Shown: piece by piece, positions 33,501 through 42,407 of the stretch | How the letters are laid out: every line of letters starts with the position of its first letter | Position numbering within the stretch: the first letter of the stretch is position 1 | NCBI RefSeq assembly: GCF_014647795.1 | Contig: NZ_BMPW01000009.1 | Span: 124,001 to 188,000, forward strand | Direction of reading: 5' to 3' | Length of the DNA stretch: 64,000 nt | From: Actinoplanes campanulatus | Lineage (GTDB): Bacteria; Actinomycetota; Actinomycetes; Mycobacteriales; Micromonosporaceae | The notes under the pieces: model-generated | The model's input: the letters and a program-made list of their open reading frames with translations, nothing else | Database searches by the model: none | Told to the model about the DNA's origin: nothing | Program-made: the position numbers and the translations under genes

Positions 33501-34091
33501 CTACGCCGACTTGATGCCGTCGAAAAGGAGCCGCAACAGGCCGTCGACGATCTGGTCGGTGGTCCAGCTCTTCGACGACGCCCACGACGTCGGCAGCCAG
33601 AGGATGTCGCGGAGCAGCCGGTACGTCAGCCGCGCGTCCAGGTCGGCCCGGAACGCCCCGGTCTCCCGGCCGCGTTCCAGCAGGTCGATCCAGGTCTGCT
33701 CGATCTCCTTCATGGCGGTCCGCAGGTACGCGAACCGGGGCTGTCCGGAGAAGTAGTTCCAGTCCCGCTGGAGCATGGTGAGCGCGGCCCGGTGCCGGTC
33801 CAGCGTGACCGTGCTGGACCGGACGATCCGCTCGATCGCCGCCCGCGGGTCGTCGCTCTCGGCCACCGCGGCCCGGTAGCCGGCCAGCACGTCCTCCAGG
33901 AACGCGCTGAGGATCTCGTCGCCGATCGACTCCTTGGAGTCGAAGTGGTGGTAGAGGCTGCCGGACAGGATGCCCGCGGCGTCCGCGATCTGCCGCACGG
34001 TGGTGGCCCGGAACCCCTGCTCGGCGAAGAGGCCGCCGGCCAGCCGGACCAGGTGCGTGCGCCGTTCCGACGGCGTCTTCGAGGTGCTCAC
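33501..34091 (-). CDS. kstR2: KstR2, TetR-family repressor of steroid ring catabolism
   Basis: This 196-residue TetR protein has an HTH reading FRATTVRQIADAAGILSGSLYHHFDSKE (about 27-54, partial quote), almost the same as in mycobacterial KstR2, and a ligand domain with SGQPRFAYL near 115. KstR2 is released from DNA by HIP-CoA. The start is GTG 34091. The gene lies directly upstream of a KstR2-regulated operon on the same strand, and a related half-site occurs 20-33 bases before its own start, so autoregulation is likely. Confidence 0.9.
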   Translation of the reverse strand: MSTSKTPSERRTHLVRLAGGLFAEQGFRATTVRQIADAAGILSGSLYHHFDSKESIGDEILSAFLEDVLAGYRAAVAESDDPRAAIERIVRSSTVTLDRHRAALTMLQRDWNYFSGQPRFAYLRTAMKEIEQTWIDLLERGRETGAFRADLDARLTYRLLRDILWLPTSWASSKSWTTDQIVDGLLRLLFDGIKSA

Positions 34092-34110
34092 CGGGCCATT
34101 ATGGGCGCCG

Positions 34111-34128
34111 ACCGAACGCTTGCTTGGT
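34111..34128. promoter_or_regulatory. Degenerate KstR2 site upstream of kstR2
   Basis: The sequence ACCGAACGCTTGCTTGGT keeps the right half CTTGCT of the KstR2 motif and shares CGCTTGCTTGG with the sites at 27298 and 33486, but the left half (CGAA) deviates at two bases. It lies between kstR2 and the divergent dehydrogenase gene. Weak autoregulation is inferred. Confidence 0.5.
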
Positions 34129-34147
34129 ACACCCCTCCCGGTTAGCG

Positions 34148-34161
34148 TAGAACGCGTTCTA
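34148..34161. promoter_or_regulatory. KstR-type operator, perfect palindrome
   Basis: TAGAACGCGTTCTA is a perfect palindrome and matches TnnAACnnGTTnnA. It lies 19 bases before the ATG at 34181, with a good ribosome site (GAGGAGG) between. Confidence 0.88.
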
Positions 34162-34180
34162 ATTTTCGAGGAGGTCCGGG

Positions 34181-35260
34181 ATGCGCGCGGCGGTGCTGCA
34201 CACGATCGGGGACGAGAAGCTCGACATCCGCGACGACGTGGCCGTCCTCGGCCCCGGTCCGGGTGAGGTGCGCCTGCGGGTGCGCGCGTCCGGTGTCTGC
34301 CACTCCGACCTGTCCGCCCTGCGGGGCGGCCTGCCCCAGCCGGTGCCCGCGATCCTCGGCCACGAGGCGGCCGGTGACGTGCTCGAGGTCGGCGACAACG
34401 TGGACGATCTGGCGCCGGGCGACCGGGTCGCGGTCAACTGGCTGCCCGCCTGCGGTGTCTGCACGCACTGCCGGCGCGCGGAGCCGTACCTCTGCATGAC
34501 GCACGTGATGGCCGGCTACGTGATGCCCCGGTTCACCGCCGGGGACCTGCCGATCTTCGGGATGGCCGGATGCGGGGCGTTCGCCGAGGAGATGGTGGTC
34601 CCGCGGGCCGGGGCCGTGAAGATCGACGACGACGTTCCGTACGAGGTGGCCGCCCTGGTCGGCTGCGGCGTCACCACCGGCGTCGGCGCGGTGATCAACA
34701 CGGCGCGGGTGCGGCCCGGCGACAGTGTCGTGGTGATCGGGTGCGGCGGCGTCGGCATCGCGGCCGTTCAGGGCGCCCGGGTCGCCGGCGCTGCCCTGAT
34801 CATGGCGGTGGACACGGTGCCCGCCCGGCACGAGGCGGCCCGCCGGTTCGGCGCCACCCACACGGCTACCCCGGACGAGCTGAGCGACCTCCAGATGGCG
34901 GTGGCGCCGGAGGGCTTCGACCACGCCTTCGACGTCGTCGCCGTACCCGAGACGCTCCGGACCGCCTGGACCGCGTGCCGGCGCGGCGGCAGCGTGATCG
35001 TGGTGGGCGCGGGCCGCGCCGAGCACCAGGTCGAGTTCAGCCCGTTCGAGCTGCTCTTCGAGGGCAAGCGCATCCTGCCCTCGCTGTACGGCTCCGCCGA
35101 ACCGCACCGCGACTTCCCCCGCCTGCTGGCCCTGTGGCGGGCCGGCCGCCTGGACATCGAGGGCATGATCACCCGGCGGCTGCGGCTGGACCAGATCGGC
35201 GACGCGCTGGCCGCACTGGGCAGCGGCGACGTGATCCGCCAAGTGATCGTCCACGACTGA
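34181..35260 (+). CDS. Zinc-dependent alcohol dehydrogenase (class III-like MDR)
   Basis: This is a 359-residue MDR enzyme. The catalytic zinc site is SGVCHSD (Cys near 38), with GHEAAGDV near 60 and Cys near 165 in LVGCGVTTG. The structural zinc site CGVCTHCRRAEPYLC is near 87-101, and the NAD fold is VVVIGCGGVGIAAVQ near 187. The GAGGAGG site 7 bases upstream fixes the start. It is the first gene of a KstR-controlled pair with an F420-type enzyme, and is probably involved in oxidation of the sterol side-chain alcohol or a ring hydroxyl. Confidence 0.92.
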   Translation: MRAAVLHTIGDEKLDIRDDVAVLGPGPGEVRLRVRASGVCHSDLSALRGGLPQPVPAILGHEAAGDVLEVGDNVDDLAPGDRVAVNWLPACGVCTHCRRAEPYLCMTHVMAGYVMPRFTAGDLPIFGMAGCGAFAEEMVVPRAGAVKIDDDVPYEVAALVGCGVTTGVGAVINTARVRPGDSVVVIGCGGVGIAAVQGARVAGAALIMAVDTVPARHEAARRFGATHTATPDELSDLQMAVAPEGFDHAFDVVAVPETLRTAWTACRRGGSVIVVGAGRAEHQVEFSPFELLFEGKRILPSLYGSAEPHRDFPRLLALWRAGRLDIEGMITRRLRLDQIGDALAALGSGDVIRQVIVHD

Positions 35261-35261
35261 C

Positions 35262-36290
35262 ATGCGCCTCGGGATCCAGCTCGGCTACAGCGGCGAGGGC
35301 TTCGCGGCGGACGTCGACGAGGTCGTGGAGTACGAGGAGGCCGGCGCCGAGCTGGTCGTGGTGCCGGAGGCGTACAGCTTCGACGCGGTGAGCCGGCTCG
35401 GTTTCCTGGCCGCCCGCACCCGCCGGATGGAGCTGGCGTCCGGGGTGATGCAGATCTACACCCGCACGCCCACCCTGACCGCGATGACCGCGGCCGGGAT
35501 CGACTACGTCTCGGGCGGCCGGTTCAGCCTGGGGCTGGGCGCGTCCGGGCCGCAGGTGATCGAGGGCTTCCACGGCGTCCGCTACGACGCGCCGGTGGCC
35601 CGGACCCGGCAGATCGTCGAGATCTGCCGCCGGGTGTGGCGCCGCGAGACCCTCGTCTTCGAGGGCGGCCACTACCGGATCCCGCTGCCGGGGGAGTACG
35701 CCAAGCCGCTCAAACTGATCAACCACCCGGTCCGTCCGCGGATCCCGGTCCTGCTGGCCGCCATGGGACCCCGCAACGTGGCCCTGGCCGCCGAGATCGC
35801 CGAGGGCTGGCAGGCGCTGTGGATCGACCCGCGCAACGCCGCCCGGGTCTTCGGCGACGCGCTGGCCGACGGCCGGTCCCGCCGCGACGCGGCGCTGGGC
35901 CCGCTCGACATCAGCGTCCCGGTGCCGTTCGCGCTGCGCGAGCAGGGCCTGGACCGGCACCGCGCCCAGCTCGCCCTCTACCTGGGCGGCATGGGCGCGC
36001 GCGGCCGCAACTTCTCCAACGACCTGGTCCGCCGGTACGGGTACGCCGACGCCGCCACCCGCATCCAGGAGCTCTACCTGTCCGGCCGCCGTGCCGAGGC
36101 GGTCGCCGCCGTCCCGGAGGACCTGGTCGCCGCCACCTCGCTGGTCGGCCCGCCGGACGAGATCCGCCGCCGCCTCGACGCCCTGGCCGGCGCGGGCGTC
36201 ACCACGCTGCTGGTGTCCCCCTTGGCCGCCGAGCGCGCGCAGCGGGTCAAGGACGTGCAGACCCTGTCCACCCTGCTGGCCACGCGGTGA
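35262..36290 (+). CDS. LLM-class F420-dependent oxidoreductase (Rv3520c-like)
   Basis: This 342-residue TIM barrel of the luciferase-like F420 family has MRLGIQLGYSGEGFAADVDEVVEYE (partial), LGLGASGPQVIEGFHG near 88-105, GEYAKPLKLINHPVRP near 145, and the C-terminal LVGPPDEIRRRLDALAGAGVTTLLV. The closest remembered relative is Rv3520c of the mycobacterial cholesterol locus. The start is 1 base after the dehydrogenase stop, so the two are cotranscribed. The substrate is unknown. Confidence 0.9.
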   Translation: MRLGIQLGYSGEGFAADVDEVVEYEEAGAELVVVPEAYSFDAVSRLGFLAARTRRMELASGVMQIYTRTPTLTAMTAAGIDYVSGGRFSLGLGASGPQVIEGFHGVRYDAPVARTRQIVEICRRVWRRETLVFEGGHYRIPLPGEYAKPLKLINHPVRPRIPVLLAAMGPRNVALAAEIAEGWQALWIDPRNAARVFGDALADGRSRRDAALGPLDISVPVPFALREQGLDRHRAQLALYLGGMGARGRNFSNDLVRRYGYADAATRIQELYLSGRRAEAVAAVPEDLVAATSLVGPPDEIRRRLDALAGAGVTTLLVSPLAAERAQRVKDVQTLSTLLATR

Positions 36291-37286
36291 TCACGCCGGG
36301 AAGGTGACGACCACCTTCGCCCGGGCGTGCTCGACCATCAGATAGCGCAGCGCCTCCGTGGTCTGCTCGAACGGGTACGCCCGGTCGATCACCGGCACGA
36401 TCGTCTTCTCCTCGGCCAGCTCCCGCAAGGTGGCCAGCAGAGCCTGCTCCGACCTCGCGTTCAGCTGCACCACCCGGGTCCGGCCCAGCCGGCCCACCGT
36501 CTGCCCGGCCACCACCAGGCCCACCGGCCCGATCAGCGACGGACGGCCGGGGCGCGCGTTGCCGCCACCGCCCAGCACCAGGGTCCCGCCCGGGGCCACC
36601 GCCCGGCGCAGCGCCCGCAGTGGACGGCTCGCCGCCAGGTCCAGCACGATGTCGTACCGGCGGCCGGACCGGGTGAAGTCCTCCCGCGTGTAGTCGACGA
36701 CCTCGGCGCCCAGCGAGGAGACCAGGTCGGCGTTGCGGGCGCTGCACACCCCGGTCACCTCCGCGCCGTACGCGCGGGCCAGCTGCACCGCGAACGTCCC
36801 CACCCCACCGGACGCCCCGTTGACCAGCACCCGGTGGCCGGGCCGCACCGGAGCCACCTCCCGCACCGCCAGCAGCGCCGTCTGGCCGGCCAGCGGCAGG
36901 GTCGCGGCCTCCTCGAAGCCCAGGTTCTCCGGGCGGCGCTGCGCCAGCGACTCCGGCACGCACACCAGCTCGGCGAAACCCCCGTCGTGGGCGATCACGT
37001 CGCCGAACACCTCGTCACCCGGCGCGAACCGGGTCACCGACCGGCCCACCGCGGTCACCACCCCGGCCACGTCACTGCCCCGGATCGGGGCGGCCGGTCC
37101 GCGCCGGCCGAAGATCGGGGACATCAACCGGGCCACGTACGGGTCGCCGCGCATGATGTGCCAGTCCCGTGCGTTCAGGGACGCGGCCCGTACCCGTACC
37201 AGAATCTCGTCGTCAGCCGGAACCGGCGCCGCCACCTCGGCCATCCGCAGCGTCTCGCCGTACCGGTCCTGCACCATCGCCCTCAT
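36291..37286 (-). CDS. Zinc-independent quinone-oxidoreductase-like MDR enzyme
   Basis: This 331-residue MDR protein has no zinc ligands. It has SLNARDWHIMRGDPY near 35, GSDVAGVV near 70, the Rossmann motif VNGASGGVGTFAVQ near 145, and PVIDRAYPFEQTTEALRYL near 295. Such enzymes reduce quinones or enones with NADPH. It is convergent with the LLM gene, with no bases between stops, and it does not show a steroid operator, so it marks the right edge of the steroid locus. Confidence 0.9.
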   Translation of the reverse strand: MRAMVQDRYGETLRMAEVAAPVPADDEILVRVRAASLNARDWHIMRGDPYVARLMSPIFGRRGPAAPIRGSDVAGVVTAVGRSVTRFAPGDEVFGDVIAHDGGFAELVCVPESLAQRRPENLGFEEAATLPLAGQTALLAVREVAPVRPGHRVLVNGASGGVGTFAVQLARAYGAEVTGVCSARNADLVSSLGAEVVDYTREDFTRSGRRYDIVLDLAASRPLRALRRAVAPGGTLVLGGGGNARPGRPSLIGPVGLVVAGQTVGRLGRTRVVQLNARSEQALLATLRELAEEKTIVPVIDRAYPFEQTTEALRYLMVEHARAKVVVTFPA

Positions 37287-37349
37287 ACCTCGATGGTCGG
37301 CACTGGACGGTCAGCTTTCATCGGTCCCCGGTACGCCCCGGAAGCCGTA

Positions 37350-38006
37350 CTAAAGTTCGATCCGCCGCGTCTCGAACGCCCAGATCGCCACCTCCACCCG
37401 GTTCCGGGCGCCCAGCTTGTTCATCAGGCTCGTGACGTGCGTCTTCACCGTGCTCAGCGTGATGAACAGCTCGGCCGCCACCTCCGCGTTCGTCCGCCCC
37501 CGGGCCACCAGCGCCAGCACCTGCTCCTCCCGCTCGGTCAGCGGATCCACCGGCTGCCGCGGCACCGGCGCCGGAGCCGTCCCGGCGAACGCCTTCAGCA
37601 GCCGGGTGGTGATGTTCGGGGCGATCAGCGCGTCCCCGGACGCCGCGGCCCGCACCGCCTGACCCAGCAGCGCCGTCCCGGCGTCCTTCAGCAGGAAACC
37701 GCGGGCGCCCGCGCGCAGCGCCGCATACACGTACTCGTCCAGGTCGAACGTCGTGATCACCACGACCGCGAGCGGATCCACGACCGCCGGGCCGGCCAGC
37801 AGACGGGTCGCCTCGATCCCGTCGATGCCGGGCATCCGGATGTCCAGCAGGCACACGTCCGGCCGCAGCCGCCGGGCCAGCTCCACCGCCTGCCGCCCGT
37901 CCCCGGCCTCACCGACCACCTCGATGTCCGGCTGCGCGTTCAGCATGATCGCCAGCCCGGTCCGGACGATCTCCTGATCATCCGCGACGACCACCCGAAC
38001 GCTCAC
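37350..38006 (-). CDS. LuxR/NarL-family response regulator
   Basis: This is a 218-residue regulator with a receiver domain (D9-D10, phosphoacceptor D55 in CLLDIRMPG, Lys near 105 in LLKDAG) and a LuxR HTH (about 150-210; LTEREEQVLALVARG, TVKTHVTSLMNKL). GTG 38006 overlaps the kinase stop as GTGA. The targets are not evident; the pair faces the NACHT gene. Confidence 0.93.
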   Translation of the reverse strand: MSVRVVVADDQEIVRTGLAIMLNAQPDIEVVGEAGDGRQAVELARRLRPDVCLLDIRMPGIDGIEATRLLAGPAVVDPLAVVVITTFDLDEYVYAALRAGARGFLLKDAGTALLGQAVRAAASGDALIAPNITTRLLKAFAGTAPAPVPRQPVDPLTEREEQVLALVARGRTNAEVAAELFITLSTVKTHVTSLMNKLGARNRVEVAIWAFETRRIEL

Positions 38007-39073
38007 GCCGCCACTCTCGGCAGGGTCGCGCTGACCGACCAGCCACGATCCGGGTTCGGCCCGGCCTGGCACGTCCCACCGAGCAACCCGGCGCGCTCGA
38101 TCATGCCGCTCACGCCGTACCCCGAAGAAAGCCCACCGTGCTCGCCGTCGTCGCTCACCTCGAGCCGCACGGACGTCTCGTCCGCCGTCACCCGGACCTC
38201 GATCCGGGTGGCGTTGCGGGCATGCCGGCGCGCGTTCGTCACCGACTCCTGCGTGAGCCGGAACAGCGTGGCCGCCACCGCCGGCGACAGATCGTCGACG
38301 TCACCGTCCAGCCGCACCTCCACCGGCGGGCCCGCCGTCGACGGCCCGGCCAGCGCCCGCACGTCACCGATGCCCGGCTCGCGCAGCACCCGCACCATCG
38401 ACCGCATCGACGCCAGCGCCTTCGACGCCTCCGACTCGATCAGCCGCAACGCCTCCACCGCCGACGCCGGATCGGTCTCCGCCGTGGCCTGCCCGGCCTG
38501 CGCCCGGATCGCCATGGCCGACACGTGATGCGCCACCGTGTCGTGCAGATCCCGGGCCAGCCGCTCCCGCTCCAGCATCCGCAGGTGCTGCCGCTCCCGC
38601 AGCCGCGCCCGTGCCCGGAACCGCATCGCCGACCCCAGCGCCCCGATCCCGAACAGGATGATCAGCCCGGCCACCAGGTCGGCCTGGGTCATCTGCCCGA
38701 ACCCCCAGCCGATCGCCAGCCGCCCGGCCAGGATCACCGAACCGGCCACGACCTCCCGGCCGGAACCCCAGCGGAACAGCGCATACGGCAGCAGCAACAG
38801 GACCACGGCCATGCTCAGCAGACTCGGCGACCCGGTCAGGAACGGCTCGACCGTGCACGCCCCGAAACCGAGCGCCAGCATCAGCAGCGGACGCTGCCGC
38901 CGCCACAGCACCAGCGGCACGACCGCCGCCGCGAACAGGACTCCCGCCGGCGCCGACCGGATCACACCCTCGACGACCACGGCCGGCAGCAGCAACCCGG
39001 CCAGTGCCCAGTCCCGCCACACCCGAACCGGGGGCGGGGGCGTCGCCCGGGGCTCGTTCCATGCTGCCCACAT
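38003..39073 (-). CDS. Two-component sensor histidine kinase (HisKA_3 type)
   Basis: The 356-residue membrane kinase has about five helices in residues 25-155. The phosphoacceptor motif is ARDLHDTVAHHVSAMAI (His about 177), and a HATPase_c domain ends in GYGVSGMIERAGLLGG. It is cotranscribed with its response regulator. It is divergent from the NACHT ATPase gene with only 37 bases between the two starts, so the promoters must overlap. Confidence 0.92.
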   Translation of the reverse strand: MWAAWNEPRATPPPPVRVWRDWALAGLLLPAVVVEGVIRSAPAGVLFAAAVVPLVLWRRQRPLLMLALGFGACTVEPFLTGSPSLLSMAVVLLLLPYALFRWGSGREVVAGSVILAGRLAIGWGFGQMTQADLVAGLIILFGIGALGSAMRFRARARLRERQHLRMLERERLARDLHDTVAHHVSAMAIRAQAGQATAETDPASAVEALRLIESEASKALASMRSMVRVLREPGIGDVRALAGPSTAGPPVEVRLDGDVDDLSPAVAATLFRLTQESVTNARRHARNATRIEVRVTADETSVRLEVSDDGEHGGLSSGYGVSGMIERAGLLGGTCQAGPNPDRGWSVSATLPRVAA

Positions 39074-39110
39074 CCCTCGATGGTATGGCCACCGTCCATA
39101 TAGTGGGGCG

Positions 39111-42100
39111 GTGCCGCAGTCGCTGTCCTATCTCGACGCCGTCAAACTGCTCGGCGGCTCCGGGCCGCTCATGAAGGTCGCCGACAACGTGCTGGGCGGC
39201 GTGCTCAGCGTGGTCACGGCCGGCGGCAGCGATGCTGCCATGAGCCTCTTCGACGCCAAGACCGAAGCGGTCCGGCTCGGCCACCTGGTCACCGACAAGA
39301 TCACCGATATCGTACGAGGCCAGACGCGCTACAACCGCACCGAGCGCCTGCACGCCGCCCATGCCGTCCTGGTCGTCACCTCGTTCTTCACCGCCCTCGA
39401 CGACTGCCTCGGCGCCACCGGCCTGGAGAACCCCGGCTTCACCCGTGACGACCAGCTCCTGCTGATCGCCGCGGCCGGCTCCGCGGGATCCTGGCAGTCG
39501 CAGCTGCTGGCAGCCCGGATCCCGGCCCCGGCCGCCGATCTGACTTACGACCGTCTCCTGGCCGAGTTGGCCGCCTGGTACGAGTCGCTGTCCTGGCGTC
39601 TGTCCAAGCACCTGCACGGCCTCGCGGTCTGGGAGGCGGCCGCCCGCCACATCCGGGAGGACACCGAAAAGGCGCTCCTCGAGGCGCTGCCCGCCCTGGC
39701 CCTCACCCGCTACGAGGAGGCGGCCCGGCAGTTCGCCGTCGAGGTGCCCGAGTTCGCCGTCTGGCTGTCCCAAATCGAGTCCCGCGCCGCGTCCCGCGGT
39801 CTGGAGACACTGGAGGCGGTGCTGCTCTCGGTTACCTCGGAGCGGGCGCCGGCCCGGCACCGCGCCGACCTCGCGCTCACCTACCGGGCCGCGCTCGACG
39901 ACCCGGTCCTCGGCGGCGACACCGGCGAGGTGACCAAGCCCAGCCTCGGGATCGCCTACCTCGACCCGCGGTTCCGGGTGAAGGCCGCCGGCCCGGGCGC
40001 CCGCGCCGCCGACGAGGACTGGTGGGCCGACGCGCCGGTCCGCGACGACTTCGGCACCTTCCTGGCCACCTACCTGACCACCCCGCAGGCCGCCGAGGCC
40101 CCGATGCTGCTGCTCGGCCAGCCCGGCGCCGGGAAGTCCACACTGACCAAGGTGCTCGCCGCCCGGCTGCCGGCTGCCGACTACCTGACCGTCCGGGTCA
40201 CGCTGCGCGAGGTCCGCGCCGAAGCCGAGATCCAGGACCAGATCGAACAGGCGCTGCGCGGCGCCATCGGCGAGACCGTCGCCTGGGCGGACCTGGCCCG
40301 CGACGCCGACGCCGCCATGCCGGTCATCCTGCTCGACGGCTTCGACGAGCTGTTGCAGGCCACCGGTTTGCACCAGTCCGACTATCTGACCCGGGTGGCC
40401 GCGTTCCAGCAGCGTGAGGCCCGGCTCGGCCGTCCGGCCGCGGTCGTGGTGACCAGCCGGGTCGCGGTCGCCGACCGGGCCCGCCTGCCCGCCGGGAGCC
40501 TCGCCGCCCGCCTGGAACCCTTCGACCGGTCCCAGGTGGAGCGCTGGCTCGACACCTGGAACGACGCCAACACGCCGTACTGGTCGCGGACCGGTCTGCG
40601 GCCGCTCGCCCGCGATGTCGTGCTGCGCTTCCCGGACCTGGCCACGCAGCCGTTGCTGCTGCTCATGCTGGCGCTCTACGACGCGACCGGGAACGCCCTC
40701 CAGGACGCCACCGACTTCGACACCGGCCTGCTCTACGAGCAGCTGCTGCACGACTTCGCGGCCCGCGAGGTGCGCCGGGTCCATGACGGCCGCCCGGACG
40801 CCGAACTGCCCGCGCTCGTCGAGGAGGAGCTGCTGCGGCTGTCGGTGGTGGCGTTCGCGATGTTCCACCGGTTGCGGCTGTGGGTCACCACCGAGGAGCT
40901 GGACTCCGACCTCGCCGGGCTGGGCCTCCGGCGTTCGGTCTCCGACCGGTCCGCCGACTTCCGCAGCCCGCTCTCCGCGGGACAGGAGATGGTCGGCCGG
41001 TTCTTCTTCATCCAGCGGGCGCAGGCCCTGCAAGACGATCAAACCCGTCAGACGTACGAGTTCCTGCACGCGACGTTCGGCGAATACCTGGTGGCCCGGC
41101 TCGTGGTGCACGCGGTCCAGGAGGCGGCCGCCCTGGCGAAGGTACGCTCGATCCGGCTGGGTCAGCAGTCCCAGGACGACGAACTGCTCCAGAACCTGCT
41201 CGGGTACACGCCGCTCAGCGCCCGCGCCACGATCCTGCCGTTCGTCACCGCCCTGATGGCCCGGTCGGGTCCGGAGGATCTGCGCGAGTGGCTGATCGAC
41301 CGGCTGCGGACCGTGGTGATCCGCCCGACCTGGGCGCCGCGGGCCTACCAGCCGGTGGACAAGCGGGCCGACCACTGGATGTCGACCTACTCGTTCAACC
41401 TGCTGCTGCTCACCCTGGCCTGCGGGGAGCCGGTCCGGGCCACCGAGCTGTACCAGCACGCCAGGGACCCGGCCGGCTGGCTCCGCGACATGGCCCTCCA
41501 GTGGCGGGCGGCCGTCCCGGGCGGCATGTTCCTCGACGCGCTGGAGCGTTTGCAGGTGGAGCGGGAGTGGGCCGCCGACGGCCGCCGGGACATGGTGCTG
41601 CGCCGTGAGCGGATGCCCATGTGGTTCGGCGTTGATCCACGTTGGGCGTTCAGCTTCGGGCGCAGCTGGAACTTCCCCGAGGCCATGTCGAACACCGACT
41701 ACTTCCCGCTCGGCACCGCGTTCCGGTCGATGGACATGAGCAGCTCGTTCTCCGACGACGCGGTACGGCACGCGGTGGAGGCCGCGTTCCGGCATCTCCC
41801 CATGCAGGCGCTGGTGCTTCTCGTCGAGCATGAGCCGGGCCACGCCGAATCGGTGGCGCACACCCTGATGAGCCTTTCGATGGGTTCCGGTGCGCTGACC
41901 CCCGTGGCGGACCTGCTGGAGTCCTACAACCGTGCCGTGAAGGCGATCGACCGGCTGAGCCCGTTGTTGCGTGAGATGGGCAACCGCCCGGTCGAGCTGT
42001 TCCTCCGGGCGCTCGCCGACGATGCGCGCCGCCTGCCGTCCGCCGAGGTCCTGCGGCTGACCGGGCACATCCTCGCCGCCGATTGGCGGCTCACCGGCGA

Positions 42101-42407
42101 GACCGGTGCCCTGGCGCTGAGTTGTCTCTCCCTCGGCCGCGGGCAGCCGTCGGGCGAGTATGACCGGTTCGCCGGTGAACTCGCGGCGCGGCTGGCGCTC
42201 GAGTATCTCTCCGCCGACACCTGCCTGCACCTGCTCGCTGTGCTGCCGGTCGCCGATTCCTGGAAGCTGGGTAGCCTGCTCTTCGCCATCGGACGGCGCT
42301 TGCGGGAACCGGGCGTGGAGCAGCGGATCGCCACGGATCCGGACTTCGCGGCCCGGCTGGAGGTGGCCCGGGCCCGCTTCGCCGGCTACCGGGACGCCAC
42401 CGACTGA
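39111..42407 (+). CDS. Large NACHT-type STAND ATPase, candidate immunity protein
   Basis: This is a 1098-residue single-gene NLR-like protein. An N-terminal all-helical region (1-about 290; SLSYLDAVKLLGGSGPLMKVADN, LFDAKTEAVRLGHLVTDKI) resembles the helical N-domains found on actinobacterial NACHT proteins. The NACHT domain follows: Walker A GQPGAGKST at 336-344, Walker B VILLDGFDELL at 405-415, and the sensor VVVTSR at 445-450. The C-terminal 600 residues are helical repeats, with LHATFGEYLVARLV (typical NACHT-associated helix) near 645. GTG 39111 directly precedes the first conserved helix. Related proteins give phage resistance in other bacteria. No separate effector or toxin gene is adjacent, so signalling would be built in. 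Confidence 0.88.
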   Translation: MPQSLSYLDAVKLLGGSGPLMKVADNVLGGVLSVVTAGGSDAAMSLFDAKTEAVRLGHLVTDKITDIVRGQTRYNRTERLHAAHAVLVVTSFFTALDDCLGATGLENPGFTRDDQLLLIAAAGSAGSWQSQLLAARIPAPAADLTYDRLLAELAAWYESLSWRLSKHLHGLAVWEAAARHIREDTEKALLEALPALALTRYEEAARQFAVEVPEFAVWLSQIESRAASRGLETLEAVLLSVTSERAPARHRADLALTYRAALDDPVLGGDTGEVTKPSLGIAYLDPRFRVKAAGPGARAADEDWWADAPVRDDFGTFLATYLTTPQAAEAPMLLLGQPGAGKSTLTKVLAARLPAADYLTVRVTLREVRAEAEIQDQIEQALRGAIGETVAWADLARDADAAMPVILLDGFDELLQATGLHQSDYLTRVAAFQQREARLGRPAAVVVTSRVAVADRARLPAGSLAARLEPFDRSQVERWLDTWNDANTPYWSRTGLRPLARDVVLRFPDLATQPLLLLMLALYDATGNALQDATDFDTGLLYEQLLHDFAAREVRRVHDGRPDAELPALVEEELLRLSVVAFAMFHRLRLWVTTEELDSDLAGLGLRRSVSDRSADFRSPLSAGQEMVGRFFFIQRAQALQDDQTRQTYEFLHATFGEYLVARLVVHAVQEAAALAKVRSIRLGQQSQDDELLQNLLGYTPLSARATILPFVTALMARSGPEDLREWLIDRLRTVVIRPTWAPRAYQPVDKRADHWMSTYSFNLLLLTLACGEPVRATELYQHARDPAGWLRDMALQWRAAVPGGMFLDALERLQVEREWAADGRRDMVLRRERMPMWFGVDPRWAFSFGRSWNFPEAMSNTDYFPLGTAFRSMDMSSSFSDDAVRHAVEAAFRHLPMQALVLLVEHEPGHAESVAHTLMSLSMGSGALTPVADLLESYNRAVKAIDRLSPLLREMGNRPVELFLRALADDARRLPSAEVLRLTGHILAADWRLTGETGALALSCLSLGRGQPSGEYDRFAGELAARLALEYLSADTCLHLLAVLPVADSWKLGSLLFAIGRRLREPGVEQRIATDPDFAARLEVARARFAGYRDATD

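Noticed and set aside
38364-42230. A 1288-residue open frame on the minus strand opposite the NACHT gene
   Set aside because: It is the complement-strand shadow of G+C-rich codons, is rich in Arg, Gly, Gln and His, has no conserved domain, and covers a clearly real gene and part of the kinase gene.
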